From Candidatus Thalassarchaeum sp. (GTDB lineage: Archaea > Thermoplasmatota > Poseidoniia > Poseidoniales > Thalassarchaeaceae), in the NCBI GenBank assembly GCA_016777225.1, contig JADHRW010000001.1, forward strand, positions 234,981 to 298,980: a stretch of 64,000 nt of DNA, given 5' to 3'. The notes under the pieces are model-generated. The model was not told where the DNA came from, made no database searches, and saw nothing but the letters and a program-made list of their open reading frames with translations. Made by a program: the position numbers and the translations under genes. Below are positions 44,389 to 54,512 of this stretch, in pieces. Positions within the stretch are counted from its first letter, which is position 1. Each line of letters starts with the position of its first letter.

Positions 44389-46497
44389 TCAGGGCTTTTG
44401 TGAATCTATACCCCAAAGACGATTTGAAAAAAATACAATAAATGATAACACAATGAATACTAACAATACTGTTTGAACTGGTGATTGCCAGTATGGTTCC
44501 ACTGTGATATCTGAATTTATATCAAGTGTCCCACTTTGATTAGCACTTTCACTACTCCATTGGAAATAAGTTGTAATTTCTGTACTCGTTAATTTAAAAT
44601 TTAGTTCAGCATTAAAAGTACCTGGGCCACTAGAAGTTGCACCAGGTACACCGATAAATGGCCCACATTGATTATTTACACAAAACTGACCTGAAGCAGC
44701 TGATGCCCCCCTATTTTGCATAGTTGCAGAAAATAAAACATTTTCACCTTCAACTAATCTACCTTGATGGCTAGATGATAATATTTCAATATCGATACCA
44801 AGATTAGGGGAAATAGCTAACCCAAAAGCCAGGTTTCGATGATTACCGGAAGAATCATAAGAATCTATACTGAATACATGAGTACCAGAAGTAAATGGAC
44901 CTAATGTTTTTTTATCAATTAATTCCATAGTGACATTTTCAACTATTATTTCACTATCAATTGTTAGAGACCAAAAAGTATTTTCAATAGAATCTAGGTC
45001 ATCAAAGGATTGTGATAGAGAAATCATGATTGAATCTCCATTCCGTGCAAGATTAGTGGAAGAAATAGAATTATTATTGATAATCAAATCAGGAACAATA
45101 GTGGGACCACTTCCATCAAGAACCAATATTATCCATTCTCTGTTTAGAGTATTACCTGCATTATCAGATACAGATAAATTAATTGACCAAGATGTTTGAT
45201 CTTTAGATTTATGTCTTTCTGAAAGATTAAGGTGCATTCCGTTAACATTTTCATTTTGATAAAAAACATCAGAAAAATTTAGATTATCTTTATTCTTATG
45301 AAGATAATTAGGAGTTTTATTAGAAATTATTTTGATATCCGTGGGTAACTGCGAATTATAATCATTAGCAGAAATACTGAATGAAAGGTAAGTATCTGAT
45401 CTTATTCTAATTATATCTTCATTAGAATCTAAGATTATTGTTTGCCCAAACTCATTCACATACGAGATAACAGAATCCCAAGTAGGGAAAACTGAGTCAA
45501 TTACTATAGTCTCATACCAAGTATTTGTTGAATTGAACCAATCTTTACAATGCATAACTACGCTTGCGACCTGTCCTCCGTAAAAATCATAATTTTCAGG
45601 AATAAAACTAAATGTATCTCCATAATGTGTTTTAACAAGTGTGCCATTATTAGATAATGTCCACCACTGTTGATTAATATCTAGACTACTATCTTCGCAA
45701 TCGCCATAGTAATTTGTCGATGAATTAAGAGCGATCATAGATCCTGAAGATGTTCTATATCCTGAAGCTATTGGGGGTTGATTTGGGGAAATTGTAACTC
45801 GGATATTGCTTGCAACATTAGATTCATTACGATTAACGAAGAAAATTCCTGGGTCACCTTCGAAAATCTCTTCCATTGCACTGTAAGTATATTCCCAATC
45901 TGATGGAAGAATAACTTGTAAAGGGATTTCCTCAATCAAAGAGCCGGTTCTAGGGAAATCGAGAATTCTAGTTATTCTATTGTCGGTTTGTCCAATTAAA
46001 TTGGCAGATTCATCCCAACCCCATTCAGTATTATTGAGTTCAATTGAACCCAAAACTACTGGATATGTAATTAATTCAATACCAGCAGAAGCATATAATT
46101 GATTATAATCAAAAATACAGCAACCACCTATTTCAGAATCAGTCCAATTTCTTTGTAGACGAAATAAATCATCAAAATCATTTGATTCTTCAAGATTAAT
46201 TAATCCATCAGAATTACCTAAATGGATATCAATCTGAGCTCTCAATCCTAGTTCAGGATTCTCAAGAAGATCGGTTCCGATTTGGTCTGAAAGAGTAATA
46301 GAGAATTCCCAAGTAGAATTAAATTGAGAATTAGTAATAATATCATCATGAATAATAAACTTAGAGTATCCAGATACCAAGGAGGAGAAATTATCTTCAT
46401 TAATTTCATTTTCATTATCTGCATTAACAGACATACTACAGATGCTTAGAAGAAATAATGAGACCATTAAAAAAGAACAGAATCTTGTTTTATTCAT
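44389..46497 (-). CDS. Secreted Ig-like surface protein with C-terminal membrane anchor
   Basis: About 702 residues from ATG 46497 (MNKTRFCSFLMVSLFLLSICSMSVNA), with GAGGTGAGATA just upstream as ribosome-binding site. It has a signal peptide, then a beta-rich extracellular part with segments typical of Ig/cadherin-like folds (SFSISANDYNSQLPTDIKII, INLSVSDNAGNTLNREWIILVLDG) and a CARDB-like module near the C-terminus (GRLVEGENVLFSATMQNRGASAASGQF). It ends in one helix (VLLVFIVLSFIVFFSN). It is probably a surface adhesion or cell-wall protein, like the 1008-residue protein above. Confidence 0.8.
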   Translation of the reverse strand: MNKTRFCSFLMVSLFLLSICSMSVNADNENEINEDNFSSLVSGYSKFIIHDDIITNSQFNSTWEFSITLSDQIGTDLLENPELGLRAQIDIHLGNSDGLINLEESNDFDDLFRLQRNWTDSEIGGCCIFDYNQLYASAGIELITYPVVLGSIELNNTEWGWDESANLIGQTDNRITRILDFPRTGSLIEEIPLQVILPSDWEYTYSAMEEIFEGDPGIFFVNRNESNVASNIRVTISPNQPPIASGYRTSSGSMIALNSSTNYYGDCEDSSLDINQQWWTLSNNGTLVKTHYGDTFSFIPENYDFYGGQVASVVMHCKDWFNSTNTWYETIVIDSVFPTWDSVISYVNEFGQTIILDSNEDIIRIRSDTYLSFSISANDYNSQLPTDIKIISNKTPNYLHKNKDNLNFSDVFYQNENVNGMHLNLSERHKSKDQTSWSINLSVSDNAGNTLNREWIILVLDGSGPTIVPDLIINNNSISSTNLARNGDSIMISLSQSFDDLDSIENTFWSLTIDSEIIVENVTMELIDKKTLGPFTSGTHVFSIDSYDSSGNHRNLAFGLAISPNLGIDIEILSSSHQGRLVEGENVLFSATMQNRGASAASGQFCVNNQCGPFIGVPGATSSGPGTFNAELNFKLTSTEITTYFQWSSESANQSGTLDINSDITVEPYWQSPVQTVLLVFIVLSFIVFFSNRLWGIDSQKP

Positions 46498-46501
46498 TAT
46501 C

Positions 46502-47494
46502 TCACCTCTGAGAATCATTATGAATTATTGATGAACCCATATTATCTATATTTAGAGGAATCATCCTAAAATCTGAAGAAAACTCTAATTTTAATTTTTG
46601 ACGTGTTTCTAAGTCTCCATGGACTAAAAAGAAACCTCCTCCACCTGCACCTAGTAGTTTAGCTCCTGTTGCACCCGTAGAAATTATACGTTCATAAGTT
46701 TCATCAAGAAAACTATCACTAACAGATTCAGATATCCCTCTTTTCATTTCCCATGCTTCATTAAGTAGAGAACCGAGATCTGATAATCGCCCAGAATTGA
46801 GAAAATCCTTGGCTTCATCAGCTTGATCACGTATCCTTTTGAGATTGTCAATAGCAAACTTACCTTCACTAACAGAATTTGAAAGAATAGATGATGCAGA
46901 GCGGCTTTTACCAGTAAAAATTAAGGTAAACTCTTCTGAAATTCTAGACTTGATATCATCAGATATATCTATTGGTTCAACCAATACATCTCCATTATTA
47001 CAGAATTTAATAGTATTAATCCCTCCATAAGATGCGGCATACTGATCTTGTCTGCCTATTGGTTGTTCGAGTATATCAATTTCGATTTGACAAGCTTCAG
47101 ATGCTAATTGTGACGCAGATACTGACCTACCTGCAAAACAGTGCAGAGCGTTAAGTAACCCTACTGTAACAGATGAAGAAGAACCTAATCCTGTACCTCT
47201 TGATGGAATATCAGCGATTGTAGTGATTTCCACCCCTGAGGTAACTCCTGTCATACGCATAGATTCCCTCACTAATTCATGTTCAAGTTCCTCAAAATTA
47301 TCAACAATTTCTAACTTTGAATAAGATAATCTAATTCTATTATCAAAACGCTTATTGACAGTCACATGGATATATCTATCTAGAGCTAATGAGGTGACCA
47401 TCCCCCCATTTTCAGATGCTTGCGAAAACCAATCTACATCTGTTCCTCCACCACAGAATGAGACTCGAACCGGTGTCCGACTGATTATCATCAT
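46502..47494 (-). CDS. GHMP kinase, heptose/sugar-kinase-like (HddA family)
   Basis: A GHMP-family small-molecule kinase of about 330 residues from ATG 47494 (MMIISRTPVRVSFCGGGTDV). The ATP motif is SRGTGLGSSSSVTVGLL; the C-terminal motif is GATGAKLLGAGGGGFFLV. The N-terminal RTPVRVSFCGGGTDVDWF and the EIDILEQPIGRQDQYAASYGG segment fit D-glycero-D-manno-heptose 7-phosphate kinase and related sugar-1-kinases. The true sugar is unknown; heptose or fucose-like glycosylation of surface proteins is plausible, given the surface-protein gene 4 bp downstream whose ribosome-binding site lies in its 3' end. Confidence 0.87.
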   Translation of the reverse strand: MMIISRTPVRVSFCGGGTDVDWFSQASENGGMVTSLALDRYIHVTVNKRFDNRIRLSYSKLEIVDNFEELEHELVRESMRMTGVTSGVEITTIADIPSRGTGLGSSSSVTVGLLNALHCFAGRSVSASQLASEACQIEIDILEQPIGRQDQYAASYGGINTIKFCNNGDVLVEPIDISDDIKSRISEEFTLIFTGKSRSASSILSNSVSEGKFAIDNLKRIRDQADEAKDFLNSGRLSDLGSLLNEAWEMKRGISESVSDSFLDETYERIISTGATGAKLLGAGGGGFFLVHGDLETRQKLKLEFSSDFRMIPLNIDNMGSSIIHNDSQR

Positions 47495-47607
47495 ATAGCG
47501 GGAGTTATTCATTACTCATCAAGACAGCGGAATGTGGTCATCAAACGTTATGCTTCAAGGGCAATACATATGACCAACATATCCCACGACGGAATAGAGG
47601 AAAGAGT

Positions 47608-48537
47608 ATGGGCGACCTTATCACGATGGATGATCTAACCAATGAAGAGATAATACAAATTCTTGATGCGGCTAATACTCTGTTACCTATAGCGAGAGGT
47701 GAGGCATATCTGCCACTCCTTCAAGGTAAGGTATTAGGAAATCTTTTCTTTGAAAATTCTACACGTACAAGAATGTCATTTGAAACTGCAATGAAAAGAC
47801 TTGGAGGAGAAGTTCTGAATCTTAGTACAATAGGATCATCAGTAGCTAAGGGAGAAACTCTGTATGACACCATGCAAATGGTAGATGGTTATTCAGATAT
47901 CGCGGTAATAAGACATCCACGCCAAGGAGCAGCGCAATACAGTGCAGATGCAGTCAATATTCCGATTCTAAATGCAGGAGATGGAGCTGGAAACCATCCA
48001 ACACAAACTATGCTTGATTTATTCACTATACGTGAAGCACATGGAAGTTTAGAAGGATTAAACGTTATGATGGTGGGAGATCTCAGATATGGTAGAACCA
48101 CACATAGTCTATCACATGCGCTTGTAAGATTTGGTGCTAAATTAACGCTAGTTTCTCCGAAATCTTTGAAAATGCCGATAGAGATTGTTTCAGACTTAAA
48201 AAGTCATGGAGCCGAGATAAATGAGACGGAAGAAATGATCTCATCAATTAGTTCAGCAGATGTAATTTATATGACAAGAATACAAAAAGAAAGATTTCCA
48301 GATGAGGATGAGTATAATAAAGTTGCAGACGTGTATAAATTAGATGCGAGTGACCTCGTAGAGGCAAAGAATGAGATGATTATCATGCATCCATTACCAA
48401 GAGTGAATGAATTACATCCCAATGTAGATTCTACAGAGCATGCAAAATATTTCCAACAAGCCTTCAATGGAGTACCGACTAGAATGGCTTTGTTGTGTAG
48501 GGGACTTGGAATAGAAGTACCAAAGAAGGTGAAATAA
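47608..48537 (+). CDS. pyrB: Aspartate carbamoyltransferase catalytic chain
   Basis: PyrB of 309 residues makes carbamoyl aspartate for pyrimidine synthesis. It has FFENSTRTRMSFE (carbamoyl-phosphate loop), the SxxxGE region with KGETL, RHPRQGA, GAGNHPTQTMLDLFTI and HPLPRVNE (PLPR). Its stop overlaps the pyrI start (TAATG), so the regulatory chain is translationally coupled. Confidence 0.97.
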   Translation: MGDLITMDDLTNEEIIQILDAANTLLPIARGEAYLPLLQGKVLGNLFFENSTRTRMSFETAMKRLGGEVLNLSTIGSSVAKGETLYDTMQMVDGYSDIAVIRHPRQGAAQYSADAVNIPILNAGDGAGNHPTQTMLDLFTIREAHGSLEGLNVMMVGDLRYGRTTHSLSHALVRFGAKLTLVSPKSLKMPIEIVSDLKSHGAEINETEEMISSISSADVIYMTRIQKERFPDEDEYNKVADVYKLDASDLVEAKNEMIIMHPLPRVNELHPNVDSTEHAKYFQQAFNGVPTRMALLCRGLGIEVPKKVK

Positions 48538-49004
48538 TGAGTGAAATGAGACGCGTTACTGCAATATGTAATGGTACTGCAATTGATCATATACCTTCAG
48601 GCCATGCATTACAAGTATTGAAGATGCTAAGACTAAATGTAGGTAGATCTAATCCAATATCAATGGTAATGAATGTACCAAGCGGAAAAATGGGGAGGAA
48701 AGATGTTCTAAAAATTGAAGATCGAGAATTAAACCAAGAAGAACTAGATCGTTTAGCATTAATTGCGCCTAAGGCATCAGTTGCGATAATTAGAAATTAT
48801 GGCGTTGCTGAAAAAAGAACTATTGAACTAGGTTCAGAGTTAATAAATATAGTAAAGTGTTCATTTTCTAACTGTATTACTCAAAATAATCGTGAACCTT
48901 TGCCACATAAATTAAAAGTTATTTCTTCTGAACCTATGGAAGTTCGGTGTTCATACTGTGGACGAAATCAGAATGTTGATGAAATGGTAGATTATATCAT
49001 TTAA
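48537..49004 (+). CDS. pyrI: Aspartate carbamoyltransferase regulatory chain
   Basis: PyrI of 155 residues binds nucleotide effectors and holds the holoenzyme together. The N-terminal allosteric domain has RRVTAICNGTAIDHIPSGHAL, the C-terminal zinc domain has CSFSNC and CSYCG with the expected four cysteines. The TAATG overlap couples it to pyrB. Its final TAA shares TTAA with the convergent tRNA thiolase gene. Confidence 0.97.
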   Translation: MSEMRRVTAICNGTAIDHIPSGHALQVLKMLRLNVGRSNPISMVMNVPSGKMGRKDVLKIEDRELNQEELDRLALIAPKASVAIIRNYGVAEKRTIELGSELINIVKCSFSNCITQNNREPLPHKLKVISSEPMEVRCSYCGRNQNVDEMVDYII

Positions 49005-49996
49005 TTTTCTTCTAACCAGCGTTTCATTGTACAAGCCTGACATATTTGTCGACTTGTTATTTCTCCACACTCTTCACAGTTTTTAATCTCAGATTTTATA
49101 GGATTTATTTCTTTATGCATTTTTCTTATTTGATCTAAAGAATGTAACAGACCATGTCGGGAACCAGGAGTGATTGTTTCCATGTCTGCAATAATTCCAC
49201 GACTCAATTGCCGCATTGCTCCAGGAGCATGTGGACAGTCTCCATGATGAATAGGTAAACATTCATGAATTGCATGAGCATGAATTTCCTGCTCAGGTAT
49301 CCAGCGCAATGGAACCACTCTAGGCGCAAGGCCTTCAATTGGATCATCTGTATGAGGAGCTAATCTAACCGACCTCTCAATATTTCCTTTTTGTAAATTC
49401 ATGATTATTGATTGAGCCATGTCATCTAAGTTATGACCTAAAGCCATTATATCAGCATTGACCTTTTTAGCTAAGGCATTGATTCCTTGTCTTCTAAATA
49501 CACCACAGTATGAACATGGCATCATTCCTTTAGCATCTGGATTATTTTCACCAATTATTGGCATTTTTTTAACTACATTATCCATCCTGTCATATCCAAT
49601 ATCTTCGTAAGAAAGTGTCTCGAATCTAATATTGAGAGATTCTGCAAGTTCCCTAGCTAATTCCAAAGAAGGTGAACGATACCCATCAATACCTTCATCG
49701 ATACAACCGGATATAATTTCTATATCTCTTCTTCGACCAATTATATCTACCAACATACTCAACAAAACTGCAGAATCTTTACCACCAGATATTGCAACAA
49801 AGATTCTGAAAGGAGAACCATCAGAATGTCTGGCGTCCTTAGGTAAATTAAACTGCAAACGTATCTCTTTTGCTACTCTTTTTCTAATTGAAGATGAAAG
49901 ATGTCTGCCGCATAAATGCTGGCCACTATACTCTTGAAAAAGAATTGAGACTTCTTTACACTGACTACAAGGTTGTACCGAGAGTGCTCCATCCAT
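49001..49996 (-). CDS. tRNA 2-thiolation protein, Ncs6/TtuA-type adenylyltransferase
   Basis: A 331-residue PP-loop ATPase of the TtcA/TtuA/Ncs6 family that activates a tRNA uridine for sulfur insertion. N-terminal zinc finger: PCSQC ... CGRH. P-loop: FVAISGGKDSAVLLSML. A central CSYCGVF and HHGDCPH supply the Fe-S-type cysteines of TtuA-like enzymes. A C-terminal zinc finger has CEECGEITSRQICQAC. The archaeal form usually modifies U54 or wobble U34 of tRNAs. Together with TrhO and ThrRS nearby it gives a small tRNA-modification group. Confidence 0.9.
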   Translation of the reverse strand: MDGALSVQPCSQCKEVSILFQEYSGQHLCGRHLSSSIRKRVAKEIRLQFNLPKDARHSDGSPFRIFVAISGGKDSAVLLSMLVDIIGRRRDIEIISGCIDEGIDGYRSPSLELARELAESLNIRFETLSYEDIGYDRMDNVVKKMPIIGENNPDAKGMMPCSYCGVFRRQGINALAKKVNADIMALGHNLDDMAQSIIMNLQKGNIERSVRLAPHTDDPIEGLAPRVVPLRWIPEQEIHAHAIHECLPIHHGDCPHAPGAMRQLSRGIIADMETITPGSRHGLLHSLDQIRKMHKEINPIKSEIKNCEECGEITSRQICQACTMKRWLEEN

Positions 49997-50089
49997 AATA
50001 CTCCGTCAGGGATTCCCCGCTTGAACCCAACGAGTCAAGAGATAGTAAGTAAGCGATGGATTGATGACCTAGATACTTGTGTTAGACGT

Positions 50090-50329
50090 ATGGATGGAGT
50101 CACCCACTTACCAAATCAAGATGTGGGAAAAAGGAATACTTTAGGTCCTTGGACACATCGTTTATTGACATCATTTATTATAATAATAACTTTTTATATG
50201 CAAAGTGAAATCAACAATTTATTTGTTGAGATTAGTATTATGAATAGTATACTAAGAACTATTATACAATTTTCAATTATTGTTTTATTATTAGGCATTG
50301 GACATAAATTATTACGCTCGCTTGATTAA
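50090..50329 (+). CDS. Small two-helix membrane protein, unknown
   Basis: About 79 residues from ATG 50090; a TTG at 50021 would add 23 residues (LNPTSQEIVSKRW...) of protein-like sequence. Two hydrophobic helices are visible: LLTSFIIIITFYM and TIIQFSIIVLLLGIG. No family is recognised. Its reality is supported by the stop, which shares TTAA with the convergent gene, a pattern seen at five other convergent pairs in this window. No strong ribosome-binding site. Confidence 0.5.
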   Translation: MDGVTHLPNQDVGKRNTLGPWTHRLLTSFIIIITFYMQSEINNLFVEISIMNSILRTIIQFSIIVLLLGIGHKLLRSLD

Positions 50330-51519
50330 TTACGTATCTTAGAAAGTCCCGTTTCAATGAAACCAGTAATAAACTGCCAAGGAATAACAAATCTACCACC
50401 TGCTACAACTATCATAAATAGTGATGCAGATATTACTTTACCATAAGTCAATTGTAATTCTAATGATTCTTTAACTTGTCCGGACCATTGTGAACCCTCA
50501 AGAACTGCAACAAAAGAAATTAAGAAATCATCAAATTCTAGTGCTATAGCCGTAGTTAAAGCAACTACTATGATAACACCAAACAAATGAGCAATATGAC
50601 TGTTTATCAAATTATTAAATTGATTAACATATTCAGGATCTTTTTTTGACGCATCGGGAAGAAGTGAAGCATATTCTAGATTTGTAATAACGGCTAGCCC
50701 TGACTCTAAGAATAATAACAATAGTATTGATACTGTCAACAAATTTAATGCTAAAGGTGAAATTAGTCCACCAAATAATGTAGCTTCACCTATCTGCGCT
50801 GAAAGTGGTAGTAATCCAACATCTACTGCGCTAGTTACTCCTTCAAAAGTAAGCATAGCATGGATTCCAATTACTATCAGGAAGTAACTCGTAGCCCATG
50901 TAATCATTCTCTTAGAAAGGCTCCATATACCAACTAAACCGGCAAGTATAGGAGCAAAGACAATTCCTAAAAATACCATTTCAAAGAAGAATTCGAATGG
51001 TTGTAATACAAGATCTATATGATTATACTGAGATTCTGACTGACCAAATGGTAAATAAAAGCCCTGACTAACCAAACCAATAATCCAGGATACTAGGAAA
51101 GGTACCAAGAACCAAGCCGCTAATAGTATAGAAAATATTCTTTTAATCATTAATTGTAATTTCTCACCGCGAGTTAAAATAAATACCCATAATCCTGTGA
51201 TAATAAAGCAGGCTATTAATGGCATTATGAATGTATTAAAACCAGTTTCATTGACTCCTGTGATAAAATCAGGAAGTATAGTATTACCATTCGACTTCAT
51301 CCACATTAGTCCTCTAGTATGCTCATATGAAGGACACCAGCCATTTGAACCAGAGTTTGCAATGAATTTTTCAGAACAAGCTCCAAATAATTCACTCATC
51401 TTGCGCATTAAAAGAAGAAGAGAAAGAGTAGAAATAATCTGCAATAAAAGTACCTGCCATCGTAAACGTAACTTGGTTATATGAAGTGTTTTAGAATCGG
51501 GAACTACATCCATAACCAT
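50326..51519 (-). CDS. Polytopic membrane protein, unknown
   Basis: A 397-residue protein with about eight membrane helices (for example IISTLSLLLLMRKM, FIMPLIACFIITGLWVFIL, LLAAWFLVPFLVSWIIGL, MVFLGIVFAPILAGLVGIWSL, VSILLLLFLESGLAVI, FGVIIVVALTTAIALEF). A periplasm-like loop near residues 45-60 has three cysteines or near-Cys residues (FGACSEKFIANSGSNGWCPSY). No catalytic motif. It is the last gene of the CDC48-PRC-DUF4350-DUF58 block, 13 bp after the DUF58 gene, so the same pathway is likely. Confidence 0.8.
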   Translation of the reverse strand: MVMDVVPDSKTLHITKLRLRWQVLLLQIISTLSLLLLMRKMSELFGACSEKFIANSGSNGWCPSYEHTRGLMWMKSNGNTILPDFITGVNETGFNTFIMPLIACFIITGLWVFILTRGEKLQLMIKRIFSILLAAWFLVPFLVSWIIGLVSQGFYLPFGQSESQYNHIDLVLQPFEFFFEMVFLGIVFAPILAGLVGIWSLSKRMITWATSYFLIVIGIHAMLTFEGVTSAVDVGLLPLSAQIGEATLFGGLISPLALNLLTVSILLLLFLESGLAVITNLEYASLLPDASKKDPEYVNQFNNLINSHIAHLFGVIIVVALTTAIALEFDDFLISFVAVLEGSQWSGQVKESLELQLTYGKVISASLFMIVVAGGRFVIPWQFITGFIETGLSKIRN

Positions 51520-51531
51520 TTTACAACCTCC

Positions 51532-52785
51532 TTAACTTGTCCTTACTTGTAGTAATGCTTGAGATAAATCTACACTTGGTGTCCAGTCAATTACTTTGGC
51601 ACCATAACCAGAAATTGCAGTCAATCTATTTTGTCTTTCAAGTTTGAGAACTTCATAAGCCATTCTTGGAATTCTACTTACTAGTCTTTCCAAATCAATG
51701 CTACTAGGAGATAGAACAATTACTTCATGACCTTTACCAGAGAGATTTCGAATAGCAGATAAGGTAGTACCATCTCCTTCTAAACTACTAATTATGAAAA
51801 CAGGTGAACCTCTAGATATCCTAGGAGAAAGAGCATTAGTAACAGCTTGTAAAGGCATACTACCTTTAGATTCAACAGCAGCAAGTTGACTAAGAACTTT
51901 GTAATGCTGTTTATCTCCTGTCTCAGGAGGAAGGAAATCCATTCTTTCACCATAAGTAACCAAAGAAACAGAATCTCTCCTTTTAATGAAATAATTTGCA
52001 ATGGAAGCGGCTGCAACTGTACCCATTTCCAATGGATTTTTGAGTACAGTTCCAATTCTTGCAACATCTCTGGTATCAAGAATTATGAAAACATCAGTGA
52101 CGGCATCTCTAGTCTTCTCATTAACCATAAGATCTCCAGTTCGAGCAAAAGCTTTCCAATTAATAGAACGGAATGAATCACCAGGAAAATATTCTCTTAA
52201 TGAATAAAATTCCATACCTTGACCAGGAGTTTTAAGAGTCGTAGCACCGGTATACATTTTTGGTACATTAGAACGTATTAATGCCTCTTCAACATCCCTA
52301 ACCTGAGGGAAGACAGTAATATCTGAACGATCCGACACACTAGTTTCTGAAACAAATAAATTGAATGCGTTCCTATATCGGATAGAAGTTGGACCAATTG
52401 TATAATGACCTCTCAAAGGACATCTTACAGTATAACGAATTGTAGTAGTTTGTCCTGGTCCAAGGTTCATTCGCATCAAATTTACACCTTTTCGCATTTT
52501 CATTTCATGAGGGACGTTGTCAAAAACTTCTAATTGCTGAGTACGCCGATAAGACTTATTTCTTATTTTTAGAACCACATTGATATCATCTCCTTTATAC
52601 ACATTAACAGCGGAGACTTCACGAGTAATTTCTAAGTCTGAATGACCTTCAACCCAACCATTAATTGCAATGAATGAAATAAATGTTAATCCAATAATCA
52701 TTAATTGGAAGTTAGAAATCATCATACCTACCAATATCAAGCTTATACCACTTGTAAAGAGTATAGCTGCCTTACGAGTCCACAT
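51532..52785 (-). CDS. DUF58 domain membrane protein
   Basis: About 417 residues from ATG 52785 (MWTRKAAILFTSGISLILV), chosen for GGAGGGTGAAT upstream. Two N-terminal membrane helices are followed by a beta-rich region and the DUF58 core GMEFYSLREYFPGDSFRSINWKAFARTGDLMV (the 'REY.pGD..R.I.W..sAR' signature). A von-Willebrand-like part has FIILDTRDVARIG. In bacteria DUF58 proteins act beside a MoxR-type AAA+ ATPase in envelope or metal-insertion systems; here the nearby AAA+ is CDC48. It overlaps the 3' end of the DUF4350-like gene by 14 bp. Confidence 0.9.
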   Translation of the reverse strand: MWTRKAAILFTSGISLILVGMMISNFQLMIIGLTFISFIAINGWVEGHSDLEITREVSAVNVYKGDDINVVLKIRNKSYRRTQQLEVFDNVPHEMKMRKGVNLMRMNLGPGQTTTIRYTVRCPLRGHYTIGPTSIRYRNAFNLFVSETSVSDRSDITVFPQVRDVEEALIRSNVPKMYTGATTLKTPGQGMEFYSLREYFPGDSFRSINWKAFARTGDLMVNEKTRDAVTDVFIILDTRDVARIGTVLKNPLEMGTVAAASIANYFIKRRDSVSLVTYGERMDFLPPETGDKQHYKVLSQLAAVESKGSMPLQAVTNALSPRISRGSPVFIISSLEGDGTTLSAIRNLSGKGHEVIVLSPSSIDLERLVSRIPRMAYEVLKLERQNRLTAISGYGAKVIDWTPSVDLSQALLQVRTS

Positions 52786-54424
52786 ATTCACCCTCCTCTC
52801 CAGAATTTGTAGAGCCCCATTCTTTAATTCTCTTGACAATACCTACAAGTTCGTCGGGTTTGTACCTACGATCTTCAAAAATAAATTTCGTAAGTACTGG
52901 GTCCTCTACCATTCTTTGTAACTCAGCAGCAGGTAAAGCATCAAATTCCTCTCTAGATAATGTATTTAAATTCCGAACTCTAGTTAGTAATACCTGTCTT
53001 ATTTTTTCAGGTTTCTGATAATATTCATATCGACGAGCATCCCCAAAACCATAGTAAATTATTCGGAAAACATGTTGCCAATTTTCAGGATCATCTTTTC
53101 TAATTAAAACCGCTTCTAGAGTTATGAATAAGCCAAGGAAAAGAATAAGCATGGCCATCCAATCATTTGTAAAATAAATTAAAAGATAGTACATTAAATT
53201 ATAAGTATCCCCAAATAAAGTTGGTTGCTGATGCCGAGATTCATCAAATATGACAATAGCATTAGATGAACTCTGTGCGCTAGAATTGCCAATTAGTAAA
53301 GATTCAGCAATTATATCTAATGCCCACTTTCGATTATCGTTAGAAGGAACAACATCATCAAGGCCTGAATAAAATGAATCATCATATAGGGAATTAGTCA
53401 ATACTGAACCATCGGCAACGAAATGAACTCTGCCAGAATCTGCGCCAACACACAAACGATCTGCGCAATAACGAACATAAACTGCAAATGGACCCACCTC
53501 ATCTCCTTCGATACCGAAAGCAGATGAACCAATAGTTAAGTTTCCATCATCATTAGTATCAAGGTATGAATCAAGAGTTGATTTACCGATATCATATCTG
53601 TTTTCTATAGGATTATAAGAACCTGCATTAAAAGCTGATGGTTGATTTGTTAATAAATTATAATTTTCAGAAAAATCCCACTGATTCTCGGAAATCCACC
53701 TGTGGGCACACAGTCCTGCGGATTCTTTGGTTAAACCAGCAGGAAACGTTGTGATGTCATATGGGTCAGTATCTAAAATATCGATATAACCATCAGCATC
53801 AGTATCTCTCAAACATGGATGAATGCTTGATAAAGAGCCTGAATTAGTGGTGAAATTAAATGCGGAAGAAGTGTTTACCCAAATGAAATTATAATCTAAT
53901 TCAGTTGCATATGCTTCGCCATCGTACAAAGTATGACCTGAGAATTCTAAACCAAACTGGTCCGCAAGTGTAGACGAATAACCTTTATCATCCATCAATA
54001 AAACAGTCCCTCCTGCTTCAACAAATTCATCAATTGCTAGTATTTCTGAAGTGGTATAACCTGAACCCTCTGATAACTCAATTACATTCTCATCACCAGT
54101 AAATCTTGGTAAGGAAATAGTATCTTTTTCTACACCAGATATTATGAATATAGCTTCTTCAGGATGATCTATTTCACTCAGCAAGAGAGGGCTCGAAACA
54201 AGTGCATTTGTTTCAACACCCATACTATTAATTTCGGCTCTAAAACGGCCCAAATCATTCCAATCATCACCATAAGCAGATTGTTGGGTTTCTCCATCTG
54301 TAACATAAGTTACAGCTATTGTTGAGATAAGAAGAATAAGTAATATCCAGAAGGCACCAACTAACATATTTCGACGTGTTTTCAAAGATGTCAATCTTTG
54401 TCTAGATTCGCCGAAATTTGCCAT
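52772..54424 (-). CDS. DUF4350-like membrane protein
   Basis: About 550 residues from ATG 54424 (MANFGESRQRLTSLKTRR). One N-terminal helix (LVGAFWILLILLISTIAVTYV), then an extracytoplasmic part with a DUF4350-like fold: IDEFVEAGGTVLLMDDKGYSSTLADQFGLEF, followed by a long acidic insert with calcium-like DTDADGYIDILDTD and DTNDDGNLT, then a helix (WMAMLILFLGLFITLEAVLI) and a cytoplasmic basic tail. DUF4350 proteins usually accompany DUF58 and MoxR. The DUF58 gene follows with overlap. Confidence 0.82.
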   Translation of the reverse strand: MANFGESRQRLTSLKTRRNMLVGAFWILLILLISTIAVTYVTDGETQQSAYGDDWNDLGRFRAEINSMGVETNALVSSPLLLSEIDHPEEAIFIISGVEKDTISLPRFTGDENVIELSEGSGYTTSEILAIDEFVEAGGTVLLMDDKGYSSTLADQFGLEFSGHTLYDGEAYATELDYNFIWVNTSSAFNFTTNSGSLSSIHPCLRDTDADGYIDILDTDPYDITTFPAGLTKESAGLCAHRWISENQWDFSENYNLLTNQPSAFNAGSYNPIENRYDIGKSTLDSYLDTNDDGNLTIGSSAFGIEGDEVGPFAVYVRYCADRLCVGADSGRVHFVADGSVLTNSLYDDSFYSGLDDVVPSNDNRKWALDIIAESLLIGNSSAQSSSNAIVIFDESRHQQPTLFGDTYNLMYYLLIYFTNDWMAMLILFLGLFITLEAVLIRKDDPENWQHVFRIIYYGFGDARRYEYYQKPEKIRQVLLTRVRNLNTLSREEFDALPAAELQRMVEDPVLTKFIFEDRRYKPDELVGIVKRIKEWGSTNSGEEGEYVDS

Positions 54425-54512
54425 GCTGCTCACCACCTAGTAGATATAACAAATGACGAGCCCGAAGTTTGACTTAAGACGCTTGTGAACGAATGAACCG
54501 TCATGCATCATA

